A model generated the notes under the pieces. That model did not search any database. It saw nothing but the letters and a program-made list of their open reading frames with translations, and had not been told where the DNA came from. A stretch of DNA of 64,000 nt from Prorocentrum cordatum. Its lineage: Eukaryota; Sar; Dinophyceae; Prorocentrales; Prorocentraceae. The stretch's first letter is position 1, and the number at the start of each line of letters is the position of its first letter. The position numbers and the translations under genes are program-made. The stretch covers positions 322,501-386,500 of the forward strand of contig CAUYUJ010011459.1 of NCBI GenBank assembly GCA_963575745.1, read 5' to 3'. Positions 33,101 through 45,700 of the stretch are shown here, in pieces.

Positions 33101-34150
33101 GGATGCGCGCGGCGAGGGGGGGAACCTAGAAAACATTAGCCTGGCGAAGGACCCAAACATATGCAGTTGTGGGCACCGTCGCTGTAGCATTCGGAGGAGT
33201 CCCCTTAAAGGGCCCCACGAAACGTGTGAGTGGTGTGCCAAAACGGGTTTTGTGGGCGCATGCGACAGCAGCCATTGGGGCCGTCGGTGGAGCTCCCTGA
33301 GGGGCTACGAAACGTGTGAAGGGTGTGCCATAGTAGGTGCGATGAGCGCATGCGAACGCAACCACTGGGGCCGTCGGTGGAGCTCCCTATGAGGCCGCGA
33401 ATCTTCTGCGGGGTGTGAGGGGTGTGCCGAAGTGTGTGCGACGGGCGCATACGCACGCAGCCACTGAGGCCTTCGGTGGAGCCCCCTTATGGGGCCGCCA
33501 AGCGTGTGATGGTGTGCCAAAATGGGTGCGGTGGGCGCATTCGAACGCAGCCTTTGGGGCCTTCGGTGAAGCTCCCTATTGGGGCACGAAGCGTGTGATG
33601 GATGTGCCGACCTGGGTGCGGCGGGCGCATGCGAACGGCAGCCACTGGGGCTGTCGGTGGAACTCCTTATGGGGCCATAAAGCGTGTAAGTTGTGTGCCA
33701 AAGCGGGTGTGGTGGGCGCATGCGAACGCAGCCTTTGGGGCCGTCGGTGGGGCTCCCGATGGGGCCATGAAGCGTGTGATGGGTGTGCCGACATGGGTGC
33801 GGCGGGCGCATGCGAACGCAGCCACTGGGGCCGTCGGTGGAGCTCCCTATGGGAACACGAAACGTGTGAAGGGCGTGCCAAAATAGATGCTGTGAGCGTA
33901 TGCGGACGCAACCACTGGGGCCGTCGGTGGAGCTCCCTGTGAGGCCGCGAAGCGTGTGCGGGGTGTGCCGAAATGGGTGTGGTGGGCACATGCGAACGCA
34001 GCCACTGGGGCCGTCGGTGGAGTTCCCTATGGAGTCATGAAACGTGTGAGGGTGTGCCCTTGTGAGTGTGGCGGTCGCATGCGAACGCAGCTACTGGGGC
34101 CGTCGGTGAAGATCCCTTTGGGGCCAAGGAACGTATGAGGGGTATACCGA
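30148..34150 (+). repeat. 88-90 bp satellite array, plus orientation, about 40 units
   Basis: The unit core is 'gtggagctccctatggggcc', then 'acgaagcgtgtgaggggtgt', then 'gccgaaatgggtgcgg' and 'gggcgcatgcgaacgcagcc'. Spacing is mostly 87-90 bases. Leaders beginning 'gcctggcgaaggaccc' or a close variant occur at about 30151, 30898 and 33139. The array is interrupted at about 32105-32235 by purine-rich sequence and at about 32965-33130 by minisatellite plus linker. Open frames of up to 505 codons arise because the unit is near 30 codons and has few stops. Every frame and both strands are affected, so I do not call genes. Confidence 0.85.
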
Positions 34151-34568
34151 AACAGATGCGGGCACTCGTGGGGAGGAGGGAGGAGGGAGGGGGAGGGGGA
34201 GGAGGAGGGGGAGGAGGGAGGAAGGAAGGAACGCAAGCCGCCGTCTCTCAGGATGGCTTGGAAGCAAAATCACTCCCAGACAACAGACGAGGCATTTTAA
34301 CACGCCCACTCCGTCCAGGCACGGCTACCGTTTCCGTCCCCTGCTATTTACATGGGCAAGGGACTCTAGAGTTTTCACCGTTTTCTGGCCTTTTTGGCCT
34401 ACCATGGCCCAGGACCGTCAAGTAATAATTTTGAGCGAGAATCTGGTCCCAGGGGAAAGGCCTTGGGGACCAGGACCCGTTTCCTTCAGGACCGAGTCTT
34501 TCACGGTAATTGTGCGCGCCCCGCCAGACATTGTCGCCTTTCGTCGCCCTTTGCCGCCCCAGCATGCG
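34151..34568. other. no gene seen
   Basis: A GGGA/GGAGG tract at about 34175-34225, then about 340 bases with no gene or known repeat. Confidence 0.45.
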
Positions 34569-34699
34569 TAACATACGTTTTCGGAGGTCCGCGTGGACTT
34601 CTTGGGTCGGCGCTGCGCCACCCGGGCAGCGCTTCCAGCGCCACCCCTGGCGCGCCCAGCGCTGACCCAAGGCGTGCGTGCGGACCTCCGAAAGTGTAC
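34569..34699. mobile_element. palindromic MITE-like element, family B, copy 2
   Basis: The left arm is 'cgttttcggaggtccgcg' then 'tggacttcttgggtcggcgc'. The reversed right arm is 'cactttcggaggtccgca' then 'cgcacgccttgggtcagcgc'. The centre has 'cagcgcttccagcgcc'. The 'ccgcgtggacttcttgg' motif matches family B at 24074-24235. Confidence 0.6.
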
Positions 34700-35565
34700 C
34701 TCTCTTTTTCTATAGTTGGTTATAGTTCTAGTCCGTGCCGTCGCAGTTGTCCTCCCCCGTTTGCTGCCGGTGCTGTCCAGAGGTGGCCCTGGACCAGGGT
34801 GTCCCGAGGGCTGCCAGGGAAGCCACCTCTGTATCCAGAGTACCCCTCGAGAGGCACCAGGTGGCCCAGGGGCTTCAGAGTGCCGCGGAATGTTGGTGAT
34901 GCCGTGGGACAGGAGCACATTTGGTAACACCCAAGGGCCGACATCGGCCAACGCAGCAAGTGCAATTTGGGGCACGGCCACTGCGGAAAGAGCCATTTCG
35001 GCGGAGGGGGTATCGTGGAGAAGGGGCATGCGGGGGCTGACGCGGCAACACGGATTTCGATGGGGGATGGTGTGGGACAGAAGAGTCGTTCAGCAGCCCA
35101 CATTCGTGAATCGCAGATGTATCAAGTAAGTCAAGTGCAACGGGCATCAGCAACTCATTGTTGATTGTCGTTCCACGGCCGTCGTGCTGCACGGTTGGTT
35201 GTGAAACTTTGCCGCGAGCCCCAGTGTTGTTTACATCTTGAGTTGTTTGATCTCGCGAGCTCGTTTGATGCAAATGTCGGCGTTACTCAGGCCCGAAGCT
35301 ATGACCAGCGGCCCGCCTCTTCCCCCGATAATGGTTCGATGTGTTATCGGCGGGTTCGGAGCTTGAAGTGCCACTCCGTGAGCAGTTCACATCATTGCAT
35401 GCAGGATTTCGCAAATAGTCACATCGGCAACAAGGCAAGCAATCACCCGACTCGGTTTACCGTCATCAAGCATCGTCCCAAAGCATTCCAATGTGTCGAG
35501 GTGGCGTGCTTGACAAATCGCACCGTAGCACTGAAGCAGTAGTGGAAACAACCTCTCTCTCTCAC
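34700..35565. other. no gene seen
   Basis: About 870 bases of mixed composition. No coding-like frame and no known repeat. Confidence 0.4.
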
Positions 35566-35579
35566 ACACACAAAACAAA

Positions 35580-35652
<73 letters not shown>

Positions 35653-35664
35653 TCACACACACAG

Positions 35665-35695
<31 letters not shown>

Positions 35696-35699
35696 CACA

Positions 35700-35735
<36 letters not shown>

Positions 35736-35759
35736 CACACACAGACACACACACACACA

Positions 35760-35834
<75 letters not shown>

Positions 35835-35930
35835 GCACACACGCAAACACAAACACACACACACACACACACACACGCGCACACGCACGCGCACGCGCAC
35901 GCGCGCACGCACGCACGCACGCACGCATGG
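35566..35930. repeat. AC/GC alternating purine-pyrimidine tract
   Basis: About 360 bases of almost unbroken pyrimidine-purine alternation: (AC)n, (GCAC)n and short GC runs, with only a few breaks such as acacaaac. It lies about 730 bases upstream of the photolyase start. The Cys/Val and Thr/His frames are artefacts. Confidence 0.95.
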
Positions 35931-36130
35931 TTGAGAGCCACAGAGCACGTGGTAGGCATTCGCATGATGCGCACGCCCAGGCACAGGGCATGCCGCCAAG
36001 TCTGCGCGAATCGGCGTGGCCCGTGACCGAATCGCAACAGCATGCTGTGCCGGCGTGCAGGGCGGCACAAAGACTCAGCGGCATTGTAACGGATGCAGTC
36101 AACCATGATAGTGAGGATGGGGCATTTTTC

Positions 36131-36270
36131 CAAGGGTACCCTTGCATCCTTGCCTCCTCGATTCATCCTTCGCCGCTTTCGCTGGCCGCGCCCCGCTCGA
36201 AAAGCTTCGAAATGGGCGTCCAAGGCCCTTGCATCCTTATCGCGCATTCTTACTGTATTGGTTGACTGTA
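36131..36270. repeat. dispersed repeat shared with 60821-60960
   Basis: Shared blocks are 'ccttgcatccttgcc', 'ttcatccttcgccg' / 'cccatccttggcgg', 'tttcgctggcc', 'ccaaggcccttgcatcc' and 'gtttgactgt' variants, in the same order. Confidence 0.6.
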
Positions 36271-36658
36271 CTCACCAACGGGTTCTTTGGAAAATCGCCC
36301 GAAGTTGCCACTTCAGGGCCCTGGCACTGCAGCGTCGGCCACAGCGGGGAGGATTGGGTTCGCCAGGTCACTGGCCAAAGTACCTGTTAGTGGAGTCCCC
36401 GTTAGAGGGGCGCTGAAAGACAACAACTTGGCGAGCCACAGCGACGCTTTGTAGCAAGTGTGGCCAGGAAATGCGTGCCGTGAGCTGTGCGAGTCGTGGT
36501 GTAATGCCGCGAGGCTTTGCGGCCGCCTTCGGGTCGTTGGGATGCTGCATCCTCTGCGATTTCCACCGCGCGCTCAGCATCGTAGGCAACGTCCTGGTCT
36601 GATCTGCAGCAGTCTGAGCGCGAAGCATGCCGCCGCATTTCTCCTTCGCCGCCCCGCC

Positions 36659-36793
36659 ATGAGCTCGGTGGACCCTGGGCGCGTGCAGGTCCTGAGCGAC
36701 CACCCTCCCCAGCGGTGTGCCCGCTACGTCCTGTTGTGGGTCCAGCAGGACGTGCGTGCGTCGTGCAACCACGCTGTGGAGAAGGCGATCCAG
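36659..36793 (+). CDS. PHR: photolyase exon 1 (start codon)
   Basis: The ATG at 36659 opens MSSVDPGRVQVLSDHPPQ and continues through RYVLLWVQQDVRASCNHAVE to KAIQ. The class II pattern is R-Y-V-L-x-W-x-Q-Q then N-H-A-x-E-x-A-I. Exon 2 continues the expected helix with EANALSLPVLACYGL, so the junction falls after CAG at 36793. The next intron bases would be GATCTG, a GA donor. The frame is open upstream, but this ATG fits the family start best. Confidence 0.8.
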
Positions 36794-39700
36794 GATCTGG
36801 GAAGGAAAGCCCACCCCTCACCCCCCACGAATGGCGTTTACTAAACAGCCCTGGGCGTCTGCCAAACGGCCCCGCCCTGCCCTCGGGTGCGCTTGCTAGG
36901 TGGCTTCGCTCATCGGGGCGCGTATTATGAGGGCGGTTTTTCTGCCCGCTACAGGAGGCCAATGCGCTGAGCCTGCCCGTGCTGGCGTGCTACGGGCTGT
37001 GCGAGCGGTTCCCCGACGCGAACGAGCGGTCCCTCTGCTTCTTGCTGGAGGGCCTGCGGGACGCAGCCGCGGCCCTTGCCTCGCGGGGCGTCCGCCTGGT
37101 GTGCCAGCGCGGCGCGCCGCCCGACGTGGCCAGCGGGCTCGCCCGAGAGGCGGCGTGCGTGGTCGTGGACCGCGGCCATCTGAGACTCCCAAAGACTGGT
37201 CTGAATAGAAGGAGTGCTTGCGCGAGTCCTGTGCGGAGTCCTTACGCGGGGGACGCTGTGCGTTTTGTGCGGGGCGCTCGTGAATGCCCTCGGGACTGGG
37301 TCCGCGCGCGCGTGCATGTGCAGGATAAGGAGGAGGCGCAGGATAGGCACGATCGATACGGCCCCCTTGCACAAGACCCCTTGTGCGCCTTGTGCGTTGG
37401 CACTCTTCGCTGCGACATTGTCTCTATCAGAAGCAATAGGGTCAGAGCAGATGAGGTCGGAGGATCGCGCCGCACCGCCGATGCATCGCCAGTGCGGCTC
37501 GATGTGGAGCCCGACTTTCTCCACGCAGACGGCGCCGATGCATCGCCGACTCCACTTCTGCATCGCCGATGCATCGGCGATGCGGCGCGATCCTCCGACC
37601 CCATCTGTTCCGACCTTCCCTTGGGCGGCCTCGAGGACCGCGGGTGCTCATGGGCGACGTGCATATCTGTGTGTATCCACGGCCTCGCGGGCTGGGCCCC
37701 TTGGCCGCGACCCCGTTGATTCCTCTCGCTTCGCGGGGTGCACGTCCGGAGCACGTACAGTCACGTCGCGGGGCCTTCTGGGAGCCTCTTGGGGGCCTCC
37801 TGGAGGCCTCTTGGGAGCTTCTTTGGGCCTCTTGGGGACTTCTTCTGGCCTCTTCCCCCCCTTTTTTGACTCCCTCCCCATCTTCCCTTCCAGCGCTGGC
37901 TCTAATCATGGGCGCCGCCGTGACCAACTTCCACCTGGCTGGCGCTGCGCCGCAGTTCGTCCAGGGGGGGAAATAATATTACACTCCAGTCGCTATGTGG
38001 CCTTTGGGGGGCTTCTTTGGGGCCTTTTGGAGGCTTCTTGGGGACTTTTCGGAGGTCTCTGGGGGGCTTTTTGGTGCCATTTGGGGGCCTCTTGGTGGCC
38101 TCTTGGGGCCTCTTGGGGGCGTCTTGGGCCGTCTTGGGGCGCTTTCGCGCCGTTCGGAGGCCGTCTCGGGGGCCTCTCGCGGCCGCCTTGGGGCCCTCTT
38201 GGGGTCCTCTTGGGCCGTCTCAGGGGTTTCTTGGACCGTCTTGGGGGGCCTCTTTGGGCCGTCTTGTGGCCCTCTGGGGCCGTCTTGGGGCCCCCTTGGG
38301 TGTTTCTTGGGCCTTCTTGGGGCCATCTTGGAGGCTGCTCGGGCCGTCATGGGCTTCGGAGAGGCGAAAAAGGCGAGAAAGCTAAAATCTTTCAAAAACG
38401 TAAGGAAAATCAATGTTTTTGGCCTCTGGAGGCGCTCTTGTGGGCGCTCTTGGAGCCCTCTTGGGCCGTCTTGGGTTCTTTTTGGGCCCTCTTGGGGCCA
38501 TCTCGGGCCGTCTTAGGGCCGTCTTGGGCCGTCTTGGGGCCATCTGGAGCCGTCTTGGGGCCCGTTGAGACCCCCAAGAGGGCCAATGTGCCGAAATCAT
38601 TGATTTCCCATACGTTTTGGTACGTTTTGGGGCCCCAAAAGGGGGGCGCCAGTTTGGTACGGCGCTGTGGCGCGACTCCAGGGGGGGTTTAGGGGGGAGG
38701 AAATAATAATGTAATACAATACAATATGTAGCAATTATGCAATCATTGGACACATTGGATCCGTTGCATTACAGCATCCGCGGACCTGCCTCCGGCAACA
38801 CGTCACTTCCGGACGTGGATTCTTGGGCTTACGCCGCACCGCCGACCCCTTGGGGTGCTCATGGCAGGTCTCTCGAGGGCCTCCTGGCAGCGCTTTTGGA
38901 GCCTTTGGGGGGCCGTTTTGGGGCCTCTTTTGGGCCTCTGGTGGGCCTCTTGGAGGCTTCTTGGGGGCATCTTGGGGCCTCCTGGAGGCTTCTTGGTGCC
39001 AGGGGCTCGAAATTTCCGTTCGGGTCCCTCGCCTGGGCCCCCTCCTGGATGGAGCCGTCTTGGGGGCCTCTTGGGCCGTGTTGGGGCCGTCTTGGAGCCT
39101 TTTTGGCGGCTTCCTGGGCCGTTTTGGAGCGATCTTGAGGCCTCTTGGGCCATCTTGGATATAGTGAAAGCCCAAGAGGCGCATGTGCTAAAATCAGACG
39201 TTTCCCTAAAGAAATGAAGCGATTTCTGCTTCTGGGCACCCTCTTGGGACGCCTCTTGGGGGCCTCTTGGGGCGTCTCGGGGGCCTCTTGAGCCGTCTGG
39301 GGGCCATCCTGGGCGTCTTGGAGCGATCCACCGGCGACTCGGGGCCCTCTTGGACAATCTTGTGGACCTCTTGGGGCCCTCCTGGCCCGTCGTGAGACCC
39401 GTGGTGCGTTCCGCCGGGGCCGGCCCGGACCCTCCCACCCCTCCAAACCGACCGGACCGGGCCCCGGGGGGAGGGGTTTGGGGAGGGGGAAGCATCTCAC
39501 ACGCCGATGGCCAAAAGGGGTCGGCGGAGATAGGGCGCTTTGTCGTGGATGCCTTGCGCGGGACGTATCCATGCGGCCGCGTATCCACGGGATCGCGCGC
39601 CGGAGTCTAGACCGCGAAGGCGTGGATGCGGATGTGTTTCAAGGGAGGAAAAACCACCCAGACCCGACAAGTGGCGTTTACCAAACGGCCCGGGGCGTTT

Positions 39701-42700
39701 GCTGAACAGCCCTGCCCTGTTTGATTCCTTCCTTGGGTGTTTTTTCGAAACGGCTCCGCGTGTCGGGGTGATTCTTGTGTGGGGGGGTTCTCTGCCCTCT
39801 CGTGCTTGCCGCTCGCGAGGTACGCCCAGATCTGTCGGGCTTGGCGGCGGGAGCGCTCGGCACGATCGAAGCGGGCTCGGAAGGACTGGGCACAAAGTCC
39901 AACAGCCGTACCTGTCCGTTTTGAACCGGACTCGCTGCCCGCGTCGCCGCGGACGTTGTCCAGTCGAGACAGGAGGCCCTCCTGCCCAACAGCGGCCGCT
40001 GATGGCTCTGGACAACATTTGCTGTTGGGCATCGTGCCCATCTTCCTCGGGCCCATTTCCTACCGCCCACCAAACCACCCCAACCCAACTCGAGGGCCCC
40101 GATTTGCTTTCCATTTCCAGGGGAGGGGTCGGGGAAGATTGAGAAAAACATTTGAAGCCCGTACCCCCCCCACACCCGAAATTCAGGCGAAGGTCGGGTC
40201 TTCGGGCTGGGCTGGGGTGGTTTGGCAGGTAGTCCATGTCGGGCGTCCACAGGAGCTGGTCCAGCGCCTGCCGGGGCTGCGCGTGTTGCAGGTGGAGACC
40301 AGCGTCGTCGTGCCGGCCGCACGCCGCCGAAAGCCGTGCCCGCACCAGTCGCGGCGGGCCGGGCCTTGGGGCGCCCCCCAGGGGGGTGCGACGTGGGCTC
40401 GGGGGGAGCGATTCGGGGAGCAGTCAATAATCTCCTCCCCCTCCCTCCTCCTCCCCCCCTCTCCCCCTCCCCCTCCTCCTCCTCGTCCTCCTCCTCCTCC
40501 TCCTCTTCCTCCTCCTCCTCCTCCTCCTCTCCTCCTCCTCCTCCTCCTCCTCTCCCTCCTCCTCCTCCTCCTCCTCCTCCTCCCTCCTCCGCCTCCCCCT
40601 CCTCCTCCTCCTCCTCCTCCTCCTCCTCCTCCTCCTCCTCCTCTCCCCTCCTCCTCCTCCTCCTCCTCCTCCTCCTCCTCCTCCTCCTTGTCTCTCTACT
40701 GGAGGAATATTCAAAAGTAGTAGAACAATAATAGTCTGGGGACGATGTCAAAACAATGATTTTTGACTTTTTGAATATGTTTAGAGTGCTGTTCAATGTT
40801 CCTCCAGAATCCGCCTGCAGGAGGACATGCCCAACCTAAGGGTACGATGTGGGCTCGGGGGGAGCTAGTCGGGGATCAATCAATAGTCGACCAACAAAAG
40901 CAAACGACACCGCCCCACCTGCGGCCCTCCGTATTGCGCTACGGCCCATCGGGCGCCGCAGCGTATACCATTCAACAGCCCACGTCAGATTTCCGGGTAC
41001 GCGCTAAGCCCCGTGAGGCCGTAGGTGGGATGGTGCCGTTTGTTTTCTGATTCAGATCACAGAAGCCAAAAAGGCAAACGAAAACGTACCTTCGAGCTGT
41101 TGTGTTTATGTCGTTGCTTATTCCCCTGCGCTGCATATACATGCCCGCTGCCGCTTTAGGAGTCCCTGGGCCCCCCTCCCCCCCGGGGCCCAGCAGCAGC
41201 AGCGGGCAGCAGGTGCGGTTGCCTTCTGGCGGCCCAGGTCGAGCTCGCTTCGCCCGGCCGCGAGCCAGCCGCGGCCACGCTGCGGCCCAAGTTGCAGCGG
41301 CTGCTGCCGCGGTTCCTGGCGCCCCTGCGCGAGACGGAGGTGCCTGCCCAGCATGATGCGGATCGAAGACGCCCACGGCGAATCACCGCCGCCCCCTGCC
41401 TTTGGGGATCGCCCATGTGGCCGAGCGCTGTGACAAGAGCTCTGCCAAGCTATCGGACCACGTGTTCCCCCAGCCGTTGTGGAAACCCTTCGGGGAACAT
41501 TTGGGGGAGGATGGCGGGGAAGAGGAGGAGGAGGAGGAGGAGGAGGAGGAAGAGGAGGAGGAGGAGGAGGAGGAGGGGGCATCTTGGGAGCCTCTCGGGG
41601 CACTCTTGGGGCCTCCTGGGAGCTGGCTTGGAGCCTCTTGGAGGCATCTTGGGGGACTCCTTGAGCCTCTTGGGGGTCTTTGGGAGATTCTCGGGGGCAT
41701 CTTCGGGGGCATTCCTGGCCCGTCTGACGCTGTAGGAAGCCATCTTGGGGGCCTCTCTGGGCCGATTTCTGGCCCTCTTGGGGTGTTCCAGGGCCGTCTT
41801 GGAGGCCATCTTGGACGTCTTGGCCTCTTGGGGCTCCCGTTGGGTCTCGTTTGGGCCTCGTGGGCCGTTCTGGGGCCGTCTTGGAGGCCTCTTGGGCGAT
41901 CATGAGGCGATCCTTGAGGGCCCTTGGGCCGTCTCGGACCGTCCGAGGGCCGAAACGAAGCAAATGCCAGCATCCTTCAAAAGCAAAAGGACAATCAATG
42001 AACTTGGCCTCTTCGGGCCTTCCTGGAGAAACTCTTGGAGGCCTCTTGGGCAGACTTGGAGGCCTCTTGGGGGCCTATTGGGCCGTCTTCCGTCATCTTG
42101 ATGCCATCTGGGGCCGTCTTGGAGGCTTCTTGGGCACATTTGGAAGCATCTCAGATGCTCTTTGACTGTCTCGGATGCCATATTGGACCATCTTGGGCGA
42201 ACTTGGGGGCCATCTTGGTCGTCTTAGAGGCCGAATTGGGCCATCTTGGGGCCCTTTCGGGGGCCTCTTGGGCTGTTAAATTATTGAGCCACCTTGGAGG
42301 CCGCAAGGGCCATCTGGAGGCGATCTCGGGGGCCTCTGAGGCCGTCTGAGACCGTCCGAAGGCCGAAGAGAAGCAAATGCCCAAATCTTACAAAAACATG
42401 AGACAATTTCACCAGAGAAGAACCCAATCAGTGGATGGTTTGAAAATGAGTGATATGGATATTGAAATCGATTGTGAGATCGATAGTGCAATCGATAGTG
42501 AGGACGATTGTGAGGTCGATTGTGAGACCGATAGTGAGATCGATAGTGATCGACAGAGAGGTGGGTAACGAGATCCATGGTGAGACCGATCGATAAGAAG
42601 ATCGACCAGGAACCCGGGAACCCGGGAACCCCGTCGCCCACCGAGATCGGCCCGGAAAACGGAAACGAGAGTTTGGAACCGGGAATCCGGGAACCCGGCC

Positions 42701-45700
42701 GCCCACCGAAATCGGCCCGGAATATTCGCTAGATCTTTCAATATTTGCTAGGACCCCTTCAGTGCAAGCACTGATTGGGGAATCATTGATTGTGGCCTCT
42801 TCGGGCCTTCCTGGAGGACCTCTTGGAAGCCTCTTGGGCCGTCTTCCGTCATTGTGAGGTCATATTGGGCCGTCTTGAAGGCTCCTTGGGCAAATTTGGA
42901 GGCATCTTGGGGCCATCTTGGACCGTCTTGGAGGCCATCTTGGACTATCTTGGGCGAACTTGAGGGCCATCTTGGCCGTCTCGGGGGCTTCCTGGGTTGT
43001 TTGGGAGCCATCTTGGAGGCCGCAAGGGCCATCTGGAGGCGATCTCGGGGCCTATGAGGCCGTTTTGGGCCGTCCGAAGACCGAAAATAAGCAAATGGTC
43101 AAATCCTCCAACAACGATGGGAAATCAATGTACTTGGCATGTTCTGACATTCCTGGACGACTTCTTGCTAGGGCCGTCTTGAAGGCCTCTTGGGGGCCTC
43201 TAGAGCCATCTGCAGCAATCTTGAAGCCACCCTGGGCCGTGCTGGAGGCTTCTTGGGCGAATTTGGAGGCATCTTGGACGCTCGTGGGCCGTCGTGGAGG
43301 CCATCTTGGACCATCTTGGGCGAACGTGAAGGCCATCTTGGCCGTCTTGGAGGCCATCTTGGAGCTATCTGGGGTGGGACAATCTTTTGCAGCGACTTCT
43401 GGGCACGTCTTCCGGGTGGCCGGCGGCATCGGCCGAAGCCCCAGGAGCAGTTCAAAAATGATGGTTAAAAAATTGTCTGAAATCTTGCACGCCATGCACC
43501 CCTGTGGCAAGCCAACAGGGGACGGCGGATCGAAGACGCCCACGGCGAATCACCGCCGCCCCCTGCCTTTTGGAGTCGCCCATGTGGCCGAGCGTTGTGA
43601 CAAGAGCTCTGCCAAGCTATCGGAGCATGTGCTCCCCCAGCCGTGATAGAAACCCGTCGGGGAACATTTGGGGGAGGATGGCGGGGAAGATCAGGAGGAG
43701 GAGGAGGAGGAGGAGGAGGAGGAGGAAGAGGAGGAGGAGGGGGCATCTTGGGAGCCTCCTGGGAGCTTCCTTGGAGCCTCTTGGAGGCATCTTGGGGGCC
43801 TCCTTGGGCCTCTTGCGTCTTGGGGGCCGTTGGGGGCTCCTCGGCCGGCCCGTCTGACGCCGTTGGAAGCTGTCTTGGGGGCCTCTCTGGGCCAATTCGG
43901 GGCCTTCTTGGGGTGTTCCAGGGCCGTCTTGGAGGCCATCTTGGGCGTCCTGGAGGCATCTTGGGCAGTCTTGGGGCTCTCTTGGGGCCGTCTTGGAGGC
44001 CTCTTGGGCAGTTACGGGGCCATATTGGAGCCCTCTTGGGCGATCTTGGTGCGATCTTTGGGGGCGCTTGGGCCGTCTCGGGCCGTCGGGAGCCCAAAAC
44101 GAAGCAAATGCAACACAAATCTTACAAACACCCAGGGAACATCAATGATTTGGGCCTCTTCGGGCCCTCCCGGAGGCCCTATTGAGGGCCTCTTGGGGCC
44201 ACGTGGGGCTTCTTGGGCCGTCTTGGGGGCCTCTTGGGGGTCTCTTGGGCCGTCTTGGGCCATCTCCGAGCCATCTTGGGTCGTCTTGATGGCCTCCTGG
44301 CCTGTCTGATGCCGTCGGAAGCCGTCTTGGGGGCCTCTCTGGGCCGATCTGGGGCCCTCTTGGGGTGCTCCAGGGCCGTCTTGCGTCTTAGAGGCTTCGT
44401 GGGCCGTCTTGGGGCTATCTTGGTGGCCTCTTGGGCCGTTCTGGGGCCATCTTGGAGGCTCCTTGGGCGATGTTGGGGCGATCTTTGGGGGCACTTGGGC
44501 AGTCTCGGGCCGTCGGGAGCCCAAAACGAAGCAACTGTCAAAACTCTTCAAACACCCAAGGACAATCAACGAGGTTGGCCTCTGCGGGCATTCCTGGCGG
44601 CCCTCCTGTAGGCCTCTTGGGCCGTCTTGGAGACCTCTTTGGGCCCTCTTGGGCCTTCTTGGGCCATCTTCGAGCCATCTTGGGCCGTCTTGATGGCCTC
44701 CTGGCCCGTCTGACGCCGTCGGACGCCGTCTTAGGGCCTCTCTGGGCCGACTTCGGGCCCTCTCGGGGTGCTCCATTGCTGCCGTCTTGGATGCCATCTT
44801 GGGCGTTTCGGGAACCTATTGGGCCGTCTTGGGGCCCTCTTTGGGCCGTCTTGCGGGCCTCTTGGGCGATCTTCGGGGGATCTGTGAGGGCTCTTGGGCC
44901 GTCTTGGGCCGTCGGGAGCCAGAAAAGATGCAAATGCCAACATCCTTCAAACACCTAATGAACATCAATGATTTGGGCCTCGTCGGCCCTTCCTGGAGGA
45001 CCTCTGGGAGGTCTCGTGGGCCGTATTGGAGGCCTCTTGGGGGTGTATCGGAGCGTCTTGGGTCATCTTTGAGCCGGCTTGGGCAGCCTAGGTGGCTTCG
45101 TCGGCGGACTCGGAGGCATTTTGAACTCTCATGGGCCATCTTCAAGGCCATCTTAAACCTTATTGGGCGGACTCGTGGAGGCCATCTTGGCCGTCTTGGA
45201 GGCAGGCTGTCTTGGAGGCCATCCTGGAGCCATCCAGAGCAGGGCAAACCTCAGAAGCCACCCCGCCCAGAGCCTTCGGGGATGGCCAGCGGGACAGGCC
45301 GAAGCCCCAGGAGGGGCTGTTCTCGGAAAAGAGCCAACACCAAAAGAAAAAAATAACAACACCAAAGGAAAGAAGAGAAAAGAAAATAACAAACACACAC
45401 ACACACACACAACCAAAACCAAAGCCAAAACGAAAAGCGTCAGGGTTCAGCACGCCAGGCACCCCATATGGCAAGACCACAAGGGGGCGGCGGATCGAAG
45501 ACGCCTACGGCGAATCACCGCCGCCCCCTGCTTTTGTGGAAGCGCCTATGTGGCCGAACGTTGATGCCAGACCTGCACAGATCGGACCATGTGTTCCCCG
45601 ACTCGGTTTGGAAAGCCTTCTGGGAACACGTGGGCATCTAGAAGGTCATCTTGGCCGCCTGGAGGCCATTTTGACCCTTTCGGGCCTTCTTGGAGGACGT

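Noticed and set aside
30148-34150. CRISPR-like array
   Set aside because: Units are contiguous and diverged along their whole length, with no short identical repeat separated by unique spacers, and no cas gene is near.
35387-36247. 286-residue Cys/Val-rich frame
   Set aside because: Translation of the AC/GC alternating tract.
37214-38692. 492-residue open frame rich in Gly, Leu, Trp and Ser
   Set aside because: It is made of the G/T-rich minisatellite and family C palindrome inside photolyase intron 2.
40236-40253. Introner-like left end (gtcgggcgtccacaggag) at the exon 3 acceptor
   Set aside because: It resembles a shortened terminal motif, but no body or right end follows and the sequence is explained by coding and splice-site needs; chance similarity is more likely.
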